NCBI GenBank assembly: GCA_040400005.1
Contig: JBBARC010000017.1
Location: forward strand, 1 to 54,480
DNA length: 54,480 nt
Source: JBBARC01 sp040400005
GTDB taxonomy: Bacteria; Pseudomonadota; Alphaproteobacteria; Acetobacterales; Acetobacteraceae
Direction of reading: 5' to 3'
The notes under the pieces are model-generated. The model saw only the letters and a program-made list of their open reading frames with translations. It searched no databases and was not told where the DNA came from. Below, in pieces: positions 8,350 through 16,942 of this stretch (position 1 is the first letter of the stretch; each line of letters opens with the position of its first letter). The translations under genes were made by a program, and so were the position numbers.

Positions 8350-10392
8350 ATGAATTATGCACGCGCGCGTTTTGGCTTTTGGGCGGCGGGGTTTTGTGTG
8401 TGGGCAGGCGGCGCGTGGGCGGCGGCGGTGCCTTTTGTGGTGCCTATTGCCGTGCCAGTGGTGGGCAGTGTGATCGATGCAACCGACAGGGTGGTGCTGG
8501 CGGGCAGCCGGCCGGGTTGGGCGCTGAATGCCACCGATATAGGGCTGGTGCCGCCGCAAACGGTGATTGCGCATGTGATTATGGCGTTGCGCCGGCCGCC
8601 GCCGCGCCAGGTGGTGGTGGACCAGTTTATGGCGGATCTGCACACGCCGCAAAATGCCCGCTACCATGCGTGGTTGCGTGCGCCGCAGATGGCGGCATTT
8701 GGCCCGGCGGTGCAGGATATTGCGGCATTAAAAAAATGGCTGGTGGCGGCAGGGCTTACCGTGAACAGCGTATCGCCCAGCGGTATGCGCATGGATATCA
8801 GCGGCACCGCCGGGCGGCTGGCTGCGGTGTTTGCCGCCATGCCGCATGATGTCACGCTGTATGGCAAAGCCTATGTGGCAACCCTAACCCAGCCCGCTTT
8901 GCCGCGCGCCTTGGCAGGCATTGTGGCGGGGGTGGTGTTGACCAATGCGGTGCCACAAGCAGCGTTTGTGCCGGCAATGCAGGCAACCGGCGCCCTGGCA
9001 GTGGCGCCGGCGGATTTTGCGACAATCTATAATCTAACGCCAGTTTTGGCCGGCACCAGCGGCTTTGGTGTGCCGGTCGCAGGTTTTGGCCGCACCGTGG
9101 CCGTACTGGAAACCGCCGACATGCGGGCACCGGATTGGCAGGCGTTTCGGCAATACTTTGGTTTGGCGGGGTATCGCGGCAGTTTGGCGCAGGTGCACCC
9201 CAGTGGCTGCGCCGATCCGGGGTTGGGCAGTGGCACGCGGGTGGCGGCGTTTGATGCGGAATGGGCCGGCGTTGGCGCGCCCGATGCCACGATAAAACTG
9301 GCAAGCTGCGCCGATAGCGGGTTTCGCCCCGGCGTGTTGGCGGCTTTGCAGGGGGTGGTGGAAGGGGCGGCTGGTGTTACCGGTGGCGCCGATGTGATCG
9401 CCATTGGCGCCAGCGCGTGCGAGGCGAATTTGGGCGCCGGGTTTCTGGCGGCGTGGCATGGCTTGCTGGAAGAAGCGGCCCTGCAGGGCATGAGCGTTGT
9501 GGTGGCCAGCGGTAAGGCCGGGGCTGCGTGCGATGGGATTGTGGCCGTCGATGGCCAGGCCCGGCTGGGTGCCGGGGTGAACGGGCTGGCGGCAAGCCCC
9601 TATGCGTTAGCCGTTGGCGGCACCGATTTTGGCGATGTCGCGGCGGGTAATGCTGGGATTTACTGGCACGGCCGCGCGGCTGCGCGCGCGCATGGGGCGG
9701 TGGTGAGTTACCTGCCGGAAGTGGTGTGGAATGATGGCTGCGCCAGCCCGAACCTTGCCGGTGGCAATACCGCGCAGGCGGCGTGCAATGCGGCCTCACC
9801 CCGGGCGGAAGCCCAAGGTGATGCCAGTGGCGGCGGGGCGAGTGGATTTTTTGCCCGGCCTGGCTGGCAGGTGGCGCCGGGCTTGTCCAGCGGGGCCGCC
9901 CGGGTGGTGCCCGATGTGGCGCTGTTCGCCGGCGGCGGGGTATGGGGACATTTTTATCTCGGCTGCGTCACCCAGGCTGGCGGTGTGCCGTGCGCCTGGG
10001 GATCGCCTGCGCAAATGGTGGCGCAGGGTGGCGGCGGCACGGCCGTGGCGGCCGCGGCGTTTGCCGGCACGGTGGCAAGCTTGGGCCAGGGTAAAAATGG
10101 GCGGTTGGGGTTACTGGCGCCAAGGCTGTACGCCATGGCAGGGCTTGCTTATGCCAACCGCGCCGGCCTGGCCCAATGTGCTGCCAATCGCGGCCGGGCG
10201 GTGGCGCCGGGCTGCGCGTTTCGCAATGTCACTGCTGGCGGCAATGCGGTGGCCTGCGCCGGCGGTTCGGCCGATTGCGTCGGGCCGGATCCTATTGGCG
10301 TGCTGGGTGGGGTTACCGCCCTGGCACCGGGATATAACGCGGCCACCGGGTTGGGATCGGTTAATCTGGCGGTGATGATGGCGGGGTTTTAG
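8350..10392 (+). CDS. Secreted S53 (sedolisin) family pseudo-peptidase
   Basis: A 680-residue secreted protein with signal peptide (1-25), pro-kumamolisin activation domain (about 60-205, LRAPQMAAFGPAVQDIAALKKWL) and an S53 core (about 215-680). Family landmarks are present: FDAEWAGVGAPDA, ALAVGGTDF, EVVWNDG, RVVPDVAL, YNAATGLGS. The catalytic residues are not: the Glu four residues before D302 is V298, the oxyanion Asp of the A(S)GDSG motif is K389 (ASGKAG), and the nucleophile Ser of GGTS is A565 (GGGTAVAAA). Only the Asp (D302) remains; calcium-site Asp residues look replaced (FRNVTAGGN). The ATG at 8350 follows AAGGGA and starts the signal peptide. Full length with no stop argues for a maintained, non-proteolytic role. 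Confidence 0.88.
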   Translation: MNYARARFGFWAAGFCVWAGGAWAAAVPFVVPIAVPVVGSVIDATDRVVLAGSRPGWALNATDIGLVPPQTVIAHVIMALRRPPPRQVVVDQFMADLHTPQNARYHAWLRAPQMAAFGPAVQDIAALKKWLVAAGLTVNSVSPSGMRMDISGTAGRLAAVFAAMPHDVTLYGKAYVATLTQPALPRALAGIVAGVVLTNAVPQAAFVPAMQATGALAVAPADFATIYNLTPVLAGTSGFGVPVAGFGRTVAVLETADMRAPDWQAFRQYFGLAGYRGSLAQVHPSGCADPGLGSGTRVAAFDAEWAGVGAPDATIKLASCADSGFRPGVLAALQGVVEGAAGVTGGADVIAIGASACEANLGAGFLAAWHGLLEEAALQGMSVVVASGKAGAACDGIVAVDGQARLGAGVNGLAASPYALAVGGTDFGDVAAGNAGIYWHGRAAARAHGAVVSYLPEVVWNDGCASPNLAGGNTAQAACNAASPRAEAQGDASGGGASGFFARPGWQVAPGLSSGAARVVPDVALFAGGGVWGHFYLGCVTQAGGVPCAWGSPAQMVAQGGGGTAVAAAAFAGTVASLGQGKNGRLGLLAPRLYAMAGLAYANRAGLAQCAANRGRAVAPGCAFRNVTAGGNAVACAGGSADCVGPDPIGVLGGVTALAPGYNAATGLGSVNLAVMMAGF

Positions 10393-10516
10393 CCAGCGGC
10401 GGCGTCGCTCAGGGGTGCCTTGCCCCTAGGTTGACCCTGGGTTGGTAGCACAGGCCTTGCAGCAAACCCCGGTTGCGGCTTATCCGAACCCCATGCGCAA
10501 ACAGGTTTATGATAAG

Positions 10517-11542
10517 ATGGGTTTCAAGGTTGCTGTTGTCGGGGCAACAGGGGCGGTTGGGCGCGAAATGCTCAAAACCCTGTTCGAACGCAAGTTTCCG
10601 GTGCGCGATGTCGTCGCACTCGCCTCTGGCCGCTCCGCCGGGCAGGAAATTAGCTTTGGCGAACGTACGCTGACTGTGCAAAACCTCGAAACATTCGATT
10701 TCGCCGGCACCGATCTTGGCCTGTTCAGCCCAAGCGCCGCGGTTTCTGCCGTGCATGCACCGCGGGCCGCCGCCGCCGGCTGCATCGTGATTGATAACAC
10801 CAGCCAGTTTCGCATGGATCATGATGTGCCCCTGGTGGTGCCGGAAGTGAACCCCGGCGCCCTAGCCAAATTCGCCCGCCGGCGGATTATCGCTAACCCC
10901 AACTGCAGCACCATCCAAATGGTGGTGGCGCTAAAACCGCTGCACGATAAATTCAAAATCAAGCGCGTGGTGGTCAGCACCTACCAATCGGTATCGGGTG
11001 CCGGCAAAGAAGGCATGGATGAGCTGTTTGTGAACTCGCGCGCCATCTACGTAAACGACCCGGTGACCCCGCAAATCTTCACTAAAAACATCGCGTTTAA
11101 CTGCATCCCGCACATCGATAGTTTTATGGATGACGGCGCCACCAAAGAAGAATGGAAAATGGCGGTGGAGACCAGAAAAATCCTCGATCCCGATATCGCC
11201 GTGTTCGCCACCTGCGTGCGCGTGCCGGTGTTCATCGGCCATGCCGAAGCCATCACCATTGAATGCGAGCACCCGATCAACGTCGCCGATGCGCGCGATT
11301 TACTGCGCCGGTCCCCCGGTATTGTGGTGCAAGATGCCCGCGAAGACGGCGGTTACGTCACCCCAGTCGAATGCAAAGGCGAAGACGCCGTGTTCGTCAG
11401 CCGCATCCGCCGTGACCCCACCGTGCCCAATGGCCTGGCGTTCTGGTGCGTGTCCGACAATCTGCGCAAAGGCGCGGCGTTGAATGCCGTGCAGATTGCG
11501 GAAAGTTTAGTGGCTCAGGGACTGTTGAAGAAGGCAGCCTGA
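10517..11542 (+). CDS. asd: Aspartate-semialdehyde dehydrogenase
   Basis: Reduces aspartyl phosphate to aspartate semialdehyde with NADPH, on the way to lysine, threonine, methionine and diaminopimelate. The 341-residue product has the Rossmann motif GATGAVG (9-15), the active-site cysteine C130 in NPNCST, and the substrate-binding SVSGAGKEG segment. ATG at 10517 begins directly at the nucleotide-binding fold; a longer frame from 10442 would add an unconserved tail. It is an isolated housekeeping gene among secreted-protein genes and is closed by a full PAL-A palindrome nine bases behind its stop. Confidence 0.96.
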   Translation: MGFKVAVVGATGAVGREMLKTLFERKFPVRDVVALASGRSAGQEISFGERTLTVQNLETFDFAGTDLGLFSPSAAVSAVHAPRAAAAGCIVIDNTSQFRMDHDVPLVVPEVNPGALAKFARRRIIANPNCSTIQMVVALKPLHDKFKIKRVVVSTYQSVSGAGKEGMDELFVNSRAIYVNDPVTPQIFTKNIAFNCIPHIDSFMDDGATKEEWKMAVETRKILDPDIAVFATCVRVPVFIGHAEAITIECEHPINVADARDLLRRSPGIVVQDAREDGGYVTPVECKGEDAVFVSRIRRDPTVPNGLAFWCVSDNLRKGAALNAVQIAESLVAQGLLKKAA

Positions 11543-11550
11543 AGGCAAGA

Positions 11551-11668
11551 AAAGGCTGGTGGGGCGAAGCCGCCCCCCCAGGCCCCCGGCGTAATGTTGA
11601 CGCAGTGTGGGCGAACGCCGTCATCATAATGCCGGGGGTCTGGGGGAGCGGCTCGCTCCACCAGCCTT
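11551..11668. repeat. PAL-A palindromic element, full copy
   Basis: Arms of about 38 bases begin AAAGGCTGGTGGGG and end CCACCAGCCTTTT, with an inner GCCCCCGGC / GCCGGGGGTC stem. The loop contains ATGTTGACGCAGTG and GGGCGAACGCCGTCA. It lies between asd and the convergent PEP-CTERM gene, so it can serve both as a terminator. The loop resembles that of the 30990 copy, which argues for common descent rather than mere hairpin formation. Confidence 0.9.
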
Positions 11669-11678
11669 TTTCCTTGCC

Positions 11679-12506
11679 TTAAGCCTTAGCCTTACGGCGC
11701 CGGCGCACGGCGACTAGGCTCAGGGCGGCCATGGCGAGCAGGGCTAGGGACGACGGTTCGGGGACGGCGAGGGTTAGGCCGTCGAGCAGAACCACCGGGG
11801 GTTGGCCACCGGGGGTGCCGACCGCCAGGAAGGTGAGGGCTTGGCTGGTGGTTGTGGCGAGGAAGGTCAAGGAGACCAGGTTCCAGCCCACTGTGCCTTG
11901 CGATGCGTTGTTCATCAGGGCGGAATTTAGGGTTTGTGTGCCGAAGGTGACTTGCCAGCGTTCAGTGGTGGCGCCGGTGGTGCCTCTTTGCTGACCGGCG
12001 GCCTGGTAGAATTGCAGGTTGTAGCTAGTGCCGATGGTGAGGCCCGTGATGGTTTGCGAGAGCGTGGCGGTGTAGGTTGAGTCGCCGTCGATGGCGATGA
12101 AATTGCCGCCATCGGGGCTGTTGCCGATGGCGCCGTACAGGCCGATGCCGCCGTTGAAGGCCGAGCAATTGGTGCCGCTGTAGCACAGCGTGGCAACGGT
12201 TGAGCCATTGCCGCAGCCGCCGGTGTTGCAGGTGGACGACCAGCCGGTGACGTTGGACACACAGGTGCTGCCAGTTTGGCAGATGTAGCCGCCGGGGCTG
12301 GCGAGCGTTGTGGTTTCGAATGAGGCGTTGGTGATGAGCGCGGCATCGGCCGGGCCGGGCAGGCCGACGCTACCGAGCAGGGGGCTGAAGATAAGGGCGA
12401 GGGCGCAGATCAGGGTGCGCAGGGTTGCGGCCAAGGTTTTGGCGCGCGTTACCAGGCGGGCAAATGCCGCATGGTGCGCCAGAACGGTGGCTTGTAACGG
12501 GTACAT
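11679..12506 (-). CDS. PEP-CTERM sorting domain protein
   Basis: A 275-residue exported protein: signal peptide-like hydrophobic stretch (about 30-56), a beta-rich body with several Cys (ASFETTTLASPGGYIC, DGDSTYTATLSQTITGL), and a C-terminal sorting signal VPEPSSLALLAMAAL (from 248) followed by a transmembrane segment and a basic RRRRKAKA tail. Such tails are cut and anchored by exosortase EpsH/XrtA-type enzymes in the inner membrane; none is encoded here. The body resembles DUF642/choice-of-anchor type domains, a tentative assignment. Start ATG at 12506 has AGGAG 6 bases upstream. Confidence 0.85.
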   Translation of the reverse strand: MYPLQATVLAHHAAFARLVTRAKTLAATLRTLICALALIFSPLLGSVGLPGPADAALITNASFETTTLASPGGYICQTGSTCVSNVTGWSSTCNTGGCGNGSTVATLCYSGTNCSAFNGGIGLYGAIGNSPDGGNFIAIDGDSTYTATLSQTITGLTIGTSYNLQFYQAAGQQRGTTGATTERWQVTFGTQTLNSALMNNASQGTVGWNLVSLTFLATTTSQALTFLAVGTPGGQPPVVLLDGLTLAVPEPSSLALLAMAALSLVAVRRRRKAKA

Positions 12507-12605
12507 GTCGGCTCCTGATGCGAAACCGCGCACTACTGCATTTATTATCCGGTTTTCAGCCTATCGCAAAGTCTTAAAATAACGACATTTGTTGAGTTTT
12601 TGAGA

Positions 12606-14159
12606 TTATTTGGTGCGCGTGACGGTCACAGCGTAGGTGAGCCCGGTTTTGGCGCCGATTTGCACGGTGATGCCGTCAGCGGCGCTGACCCAGCTTTTAG
12701 TGGGCAGAAATTCGGCGTTGCCCAACGCGTAGTGTGGCCAGGTTTTGCTGCCGGGGCTGCAGGCGGGGGCGGGTTTCCAGTCGTTGGGGGTGGCATCGAT
12801 CGGCACCGCCCAGCCGCTTTGGCTGTTGAAGAAGCAAGGGTTGCCGGCACCGATGGCGCTGCGGTTGGCTTTAAAATCCTCGATCAGCACGCCGTTGGCG
12901 GTCAGCGCGTTGTCATAGCGGGTGGTGCTGGTGGTGCCTTTAATGCGGGTTTCCACCGTGATGTAGTGGGCCGCGCTGCCGGTGCAGGCGGCACCGGTGA
13001 TGCAGATTTTGATCAGTTTGGGATTGCTGGCCAGCGGCAGGGCAGCGGATTCCAGAATAACCGTTTGCGTGCCGATGGTGTTGACCACCACTTCATTTGC
13101 GGCCGGGATCCAGCCCAAATAATCTTTATGGGCGGCGATGTAGCCGTCGCCGGGTTCGCTGCAATACAGCGTATCGGTGGCACCGCCATTGTTGGTGGAG
13201 GCATAGCTGCCGCAATTTGCGCTGGTGGCAGCACTAATGTCGCTCATCACATCCCACGGGCTGTCATAGGCGTAATACATCCAACCGGAATGCGGCAGGC
13301 CGATGCTGTGGCCGAATTCGTGGGCGTAGGTGCCAGCTTCTTGGCCCCACGGTGGTTCCCAGGTGGCACCGTAGCTTTTGCCGGCATAGGAAAAGCCGCC
13401 GCCCCAGGCGCAGCAATCAAGATCGTCGTTCAGCACGAAATTGACGTTGTTGTAGACGGTGAGGTTGATACCAGCGGCGGTCACCAGCGCCAGCGCATCG
13501 GTGCGGATGCCGGTAAGATCGGCGCAAGCGCCGGACCAGCCGCAATTAGCGTAATGGGTTTTGGGGTAGGGCAGGGTAAACCAGGTGGTGGGTTTAAGGC
13601 TACCAACCCCTGCGGCGTTAACGCCTGCGACATCGGCCTGCCATTGCAGTTTACCCCAGGATGTGCGGCTGAAGAACCCATTGAGCGTTGCCGGAATGGT
13701 GGAGCCGGTTTTGGGTTTCAGCGGGTTGGTGAGGTCTAGGTAGAACGCCGGCGGGTGCGGGGTTTGGCTTTGGCCCTGGAATTTGAGCAGCACAAACAGC
13801 ACCCGGCGGGTGCCGGTAACGGCGCGTGGCGATAGGGTTTGGGCGGTGGGTTGCAGGGTTTGCACCGCCAGTGTGGGGCCAGCCAGGGTGCCGCCGGCGA
13901 TGATGTCGCGGCCGAACAAGGTGGCGGCGGTGCCGGCCTGGTCGGTCGGGATCACCAGGTTTTGAATGCGGCCATCGGGCAGGGTGAGGGTGTATCGCGT
14001 GGCGCCGCCGGCGTGGCCGGGGTGGGGGTCGCCCCACATGATATTTAGCGTGCCGTGCAGGCGGGTTGCGGTTTGCGCGCGCGCTGGCGCGGCGGCAACC
14101 AGCGCCGCACACCAGGCGAGGCTGGTGCCAAGGCTGCGGAGCAGACGCTTGATAGGCAT
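12606..14159 (-). CDS. Secreted zinc metallopeptidase (metzincin, M6/M11-like)
   Basis: A 517-residue exported protease. Residues 1-29 form a signal peptide ending PARAQ. The catalytic motif HEFGHSIGLPH (280-290) gives the HExxHxxGxxH zinc triad and Glu281 as base; Met305 in DVMSD is the Met-turn. N-terminal 30-120 is a possible propeptide and the region after 320 is beta-rich with paired cysteines. Closest families by motif are gametolysin M11 and immune-inhibitor M6; I cannot separate them. Its complete active site contrasts with the inactive S53 protein nearby. It is divergent from cysK. Confidence 0.87.
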   Translation of the reverse strand: MPIKRLLRSLGTSLAWCAALVAAAPARAQTATRLHGTLNIMWGDPHPGHAGGATRYTLTLPDGRIQNLVIPTDQAGTAATLFGRDIIAGGTLAGPTLAVQTLQPTAQTLSPRAVTGTRRVLFVLLKFQGQSQTPHPPAFYLDLTNPLKPKTGSTIPATLNGFFSRTSWGKLQWQADVAGVNAAGVGSLKPTTWFTLPYPKTHYANCGWSGACADLTGIRTDALALVTAAGINLTVYNNVNFVLNDDLDCCAWGGGFSYAGKSYGATWEPPWGQEAGTYAHEFGHSIGLPHSGWMYYAYDSPWDVMSDISAATSANCGSYASTNNGGATDTLYCSEPGDGYIAAHKDYLGWIPAANEVVVNTIGTQTVILESAALPLASNPKLIKICITGAACTGSAAHYITVETRIKGTTSTTRYDNALTANGVLIEDFKANRSAIGAGNPCFFNSQSGWAVPIDATPNDWKPAPACSPGSKTWPHYALGNAEFLPTKSWVSAADGITVQIGAKTGLTYAVTVTRTK

Positions 14160-14326
14160 GAGACGTACCCCCCACGGATTGTCTTGGTCAGATTAGGGTA
14201 AACTTCGGCCATTGGGCAAATGAATTGGCGCCTGGCGGGGGGCCATTGCGAAGCCGCGCGAATGGCGGCGATATTGCGCGGCGCTGGGCGCGAGCCCCGC
14301 ATGCCTTCAGTGTTGGATGATGATGT

Positions 14327-15325
14327 ATGAGCAATTTTTCTGGTGATTTTGCCCGCGATATGGCCGGCGCCATTGGCAACACGCCGCTGATTAAACTGCG
14401 CGCGGCCTCGGCCGCGACCGGCTGCACGATTTTGGCCAAGGCTGAGTTTATGAACCCTGGCGGGTCGGTGAAAGATCGCGCAGGCCTTGCTATTATTAGC
14501 GATGCCATGGCGCGCGGGGTGCTGGCACCGGGTGGCACCATTGTGGAGGGCACCGCGGGCAATACCGGCATTGGGCTCACGTTGGTTGCCAACGCCTGTG
14601 GTGTACGCAGCGTGATTGTGGTGCCGGAAACGCAATCGGCCGAAAAAATTAGTTTTTTGCGGATGATCGGCGCCGATTTGCGCCTGGTGCCGGCAAAACC
14701 TTATGCCGATCCGGGTAATTACGTGCATGTGTCGCGGCGGTTGGCGGAAGAATTAGGCGCATTGTGGGCCAATCAGTTTGACAATCTGGCTAATCGCGAA
14801 GGCCACCGGGCGACCACGGGCCAGGAGATTTGGGCGCAGACCGCTGGCGCCGTGGACGCGTTCACCTGCGCCTGCGGCACCGGCGGCACGCTTGCCGGTG
14901 TGGCGCTGGCGCTAAAAGCGCACAAACCTGGCGTGCGCATTGTGCTGGCCGACCCCGAGGGCAGCGGCCTGTATGGCTGGGTGCGCGATAATGATTTGAG
15001 CATTACAGGCAGTTCGATGACCGAAGGGATCGGCCAATCGCGCGTGCCACAAAATTTGGCTGGGGCGCCGATTGATGATGCGGTGCGCATTGGCGATGCC
15101 GAAGCGCTGGAGATTGTGTTTGATCTGTTGATTAACGAAGGGCTGTCGGTGGGGCCGTCATCGGGGATTAATGTCGCTGCGGCCATGCGGGTTGCGCGCA
15201 ATTTGGGGCCTGGGCACGTGGTGGTGACGATATTGTGCGATGGCGGGGCGCGGTATCAGTCGAAATTATTTAACGCGGAATTTTTGCGCGGGCGGGGGCT
15301 GCCGGTGCCGGGGTGGATTGGGTGA
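14327..15325 (+). CDS. cysK: Cysteine synthase A
   Basis: PLP enzyme joining O-acetylserine and sulfide to give cysteine. The 332-residue product shows NTPLIKL, the Schiff-base lysine K49 in GGSVKDRA, the substrate loop GTAGNTGIGL (Thr replaced pattern EGTAGNTG rather than the enterobacterial EPTSGNTG), the phosphate cradle GTGGT and SVGPSSG for the PLP nitrogen. Start ATG at 14327. It may alternatively be a related beta-synthase, but length and motifs fit CysK. Its TGA is followed in the same frame by the adhesin-like fragment at 15362. Confidence 0.93.
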   Translation: MSNFSGDFARDMAGAIGNTPLIKLRAASAATGCTILAKAEFMNPGGSVKDRAGLAIISDAMARGVLAPGGTIVEGTAGNTGIGLTLVANACGVRSVIVVPETQSAEKISFLRMIGADLRLVPAKPYADPGNYVHVSRRLAEELGALWANQFDNLANREGHRATTGQEIWAQTAGAVDAFTCACGTGGTLAGVALALKAHKPGVRIVLADPEGSGLYGWVRDNDLSITGSSMTEGIGQSRVPQNLAGAPIDDAVRIGDAEALEIVFDLLINEGLSVGPSSGINVAAAMRVARNLGPGHVVVTILCDGGARYQSKLFNAEFLRGRGLPVPGWIG

Positions 15326-15361
15326 GGGGGCATACCGGTCCAAATTCTCGCGCGGACCGAC

Positions 15362-15541
15362 ATGAACAGCGCCACCCTCAAGGCGCTTGCGTTCAAAAGC
15401 GGCAAGCTTACGGTAACCGACGGCACCCATACCGACGTGTTAACCATAAAAGGCCTCACCACCGTCACCCTAGCCCTGACGAACTTCAGTGTCCTCGGCT
15501 CCGACGGCCATGGTGGCACCATGATCGGTTTTCACACTTAG
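15362..15541 (+). pseudogene. Fragment of a large repeat-type extracellular protein
   Basis: A 59-codon reading frame encodes GKLTVTDGTHTDVLTIKG and then FSVLGSDGHGGTMIGF before a stop. This pattern (L-T-V-x-D-G-T-H-T ... x-S-D-G-x-G-G-T) is the terminal unit of large secreted or calcium-binding repeat proteins in alphaproteobacteria. No upstream body exists: cysK ends 36 bases earlier. It is therefore read as the surviving tail of a lost gene rather than a working small protein. Family recognition is from memory of the motif. Confidence 0.55.
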
Positions 15542-15547
15542 TGTGCC

Positions 15548-15850
15548 TCAATTTTGGGGCCGAGCCGGGGAATACTCCGGTCCGTTTTCGTCGACGGCAA
15601 CGCGAGGCCTAAAGGCGGCCGCAGCAGGCCGCTCAGCACCCTTATACCCAGCCGCCTTGACGATGACCGTTCCATCGGCAATGCGGCTTGGTCTGCTTGG
15701 TCTGCTTGGTCTGCTTGGTCTGGTTGGTCTGCGCGCCGGGTTGGCGGGCGGCGGCGCGCGAAAAAAGACTAATGCCGACCCGCGTTGATCCATTCTTCAT
15801 GGGTCAACCCTTAAGCGGGTTGGTATGAGGCACCCAGACCCCCGTTTCTA
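15548..15850 (-). repeat. Small-ORF cassette, copy 1
   Basis: On the minus strand an 81-codon frame (15793 to 15548) begins MDQRGSALVFF and continues through a Pro/Arg/Ser repeat to DGTVIVKA. A second cassette at 51755-52060 begins MDQRGSVVVVF and has DGRVIIKA at the matching place; the bases upstream (AACC.GCTTAA, TGAAGA before the ATG) match too. The two copies are clearly related. Whether a protein is made is unknown; the second half of the frame is low complexity. It may be an element remnant with a leader ORF. Confidence 0.55.
15687..15731 (+). repeat. 9-bp tandem repeat, 5 units
   Basis: CTTGGTCTG occurs four times exactly and a fifth time with one change (GTTGGTCTG). On the minus strand it encodes Arg-Pro-Ser triplets inside the cassette ORF. 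The second cassette has about one unit at this place, so this is a variable-number stretch that keeps frame. Confidence 0.9.
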
Positions 15851-15866
15851 AGCGGGCACCCGAACG

Positions 15867-16157
15867 TCATGCCTCCGCAGATGTCCCCGGTGGCACCACG
15901 GCAAAAGCAGCCCGCGCCAGCCGCAACCGGATAACCCCGCGCACATCATCCAACCCCGCCACCGGCTTGCCTTTGCGCAAAACCTCAATCACCCCGGTTT
16001 TCGCCAACACCAGCGCCGCCTTACGCACCGCAGTTAACTGCCCGCGCCAAGCCTCCGGCGCCAGCACCTGCGCCACCTCAGTCGGGCTGAAACTCCGCGC
16101 AAGCCCATGCGCCTGGGCCATCTCCAGTATCGCCTGGGCTATCCTACTCTCTACCAT
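15867..16157 (-). CDS. DUF3253 domain protein
   Basis: A 96-residue cytoplasmic protein with a winged-helix-like layout: RIAQAILEMAQAHG, SFSPTEVAQVLAPEAWR, then VRKAALVLAKTGVIEVLRKGKPV and the ending GVIRLRLARA. This matches the DUF3253 pattern seen across alphaproteobacteria; its function is unknown. ATG at 16157 is preferred over one 13 codons upstream because AAGGAATG precedes it. It is divergent from the GST gene with an 86-base gap that must hold both promoters. Confidence 0.8.
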   Translation of the reverse strand: MVESRIAQAILEMAQAHGLARSFSPTEVAQVLAPEAWRGQLTAVRKAALVLAKTGVIEVLRKGKPVAGLDDVRGVIRLRLARAAFAVVPPGTSAEA

Positions 16158-16243
16158 TGTGCATTCCTTGATCCCCAAACCCCTACCCGCCGGCACCCTG
16201 CCTGCTTATCTGTGCGGGCACCACCACACCAAGGACCCCTGTT

Positions 16244-16942
16244 ATGATCGATGTTTATAGCTGGCCCACCCCGAATGGCCAGAAAGTGCATATCGCGCTG
16301 GAAGAACTCGCCCTGCCGCACACCTACAAACCCATCAATATCGGCGCCGGTGAGCAGTTTTCTGATGAATTTCTGGCGATTAACCCCAACCATCGCATCC
16401 CCGCCATCGTCGATGATGCCGGCCCCGGTGGTGATCGCATATCCCTATTCGAATCGGGCGCCATCCTGATTTATCTCGCCGAAAAAGCCGGCCGGCTGAT
16501 CCCCACCGATGCCGCCGCGCGCTACACCTGCCTGCAATGGCTGATGTTCCAAATGGGCGGTATCGGCCCGATGTTCGGCCAGCTCAGCCATTTCGCCGTC
16601 TATGCGCCCGAAAAAATCCCCTACGCCATCGATCGCTACAGCAAAGAAGCCGAACGCCTGGTGCGCGTGCTGGATAAACGTTTGGGCGAAGCCGCCTTCC
16701 TCGCCGGGCGCGATTACTCCATCGCCGACATCGCAACCTACCCCTGGGTGCACGCACTCGCCACCCGCGGCGCGCTCGACCTCGCCCTCACCCCCAACGT
16801 CGCCCGCTGGCACGCCGCCATCCAGCCCCGCCCCGCGGTCGAACGCGGCATGGCGGCACTCGCCACCCTGCGGCCGACAGCCCCGATCAGCGACGATCAG
16901 CGCAAAGTGCTGTTTGGCGATACGCAGCATCAGGCCAGGTAA
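16244..16942 (+). CDS. Glutathione S-transferase, YfcG (Nu) type
   Basis: A 232-residue GST. The N-terminal thioredoxin-like domain begins MIDVYSWPTPNGQKVHIALEE, where the TPNG string is the active-site signature of YfcG/YghU proteins that act as disulfide-bond reductases with glutathione; FESGAILIYLAEKAGRL is the gamma-glutamyl-binding turn, and the all-alpha domain contains DYSIADIATYPWV. Likely a cytosolic disulfide reductase or peroxide-protection enzyme. A PAL-C fragment follows its stop. Confidence 0.9.
   Translation: MIDVYSWPTPNGQKVHIALEELALPHTYKPINIGAGEQFSDEFLAINPNHRIPAIVDDAGPGGDRISLFESGAILIYLAEKAGRLIPTDAAARYTCLQWLMFQMGGIGPMFGQLSHFAVYAPEKIPYAIDRYSKEAERLVRVLDKRLGEAAFLAGRDYSIADIATYPWVHALATRGALDLALTPNVARWHAAIQPRPAVERGMAALATLRPTAPISDDQRKVLFGDTQHQAR

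Noticed and set aside
12600..13739. Long open frame (379 codons) opposite the metallopeptidase
   Set aside because: Gly/Ala/His-rich translation without family features; it is the antisense of a gene with signal peptide and full HExxHxxGxxH motif.
15687..15731. Possible direct-repeat operator
   Set aside because: Units are head to tail 9-mers that keep a reading frame and vary in number between two cassette copies, so slippage explains them better than protein binding.
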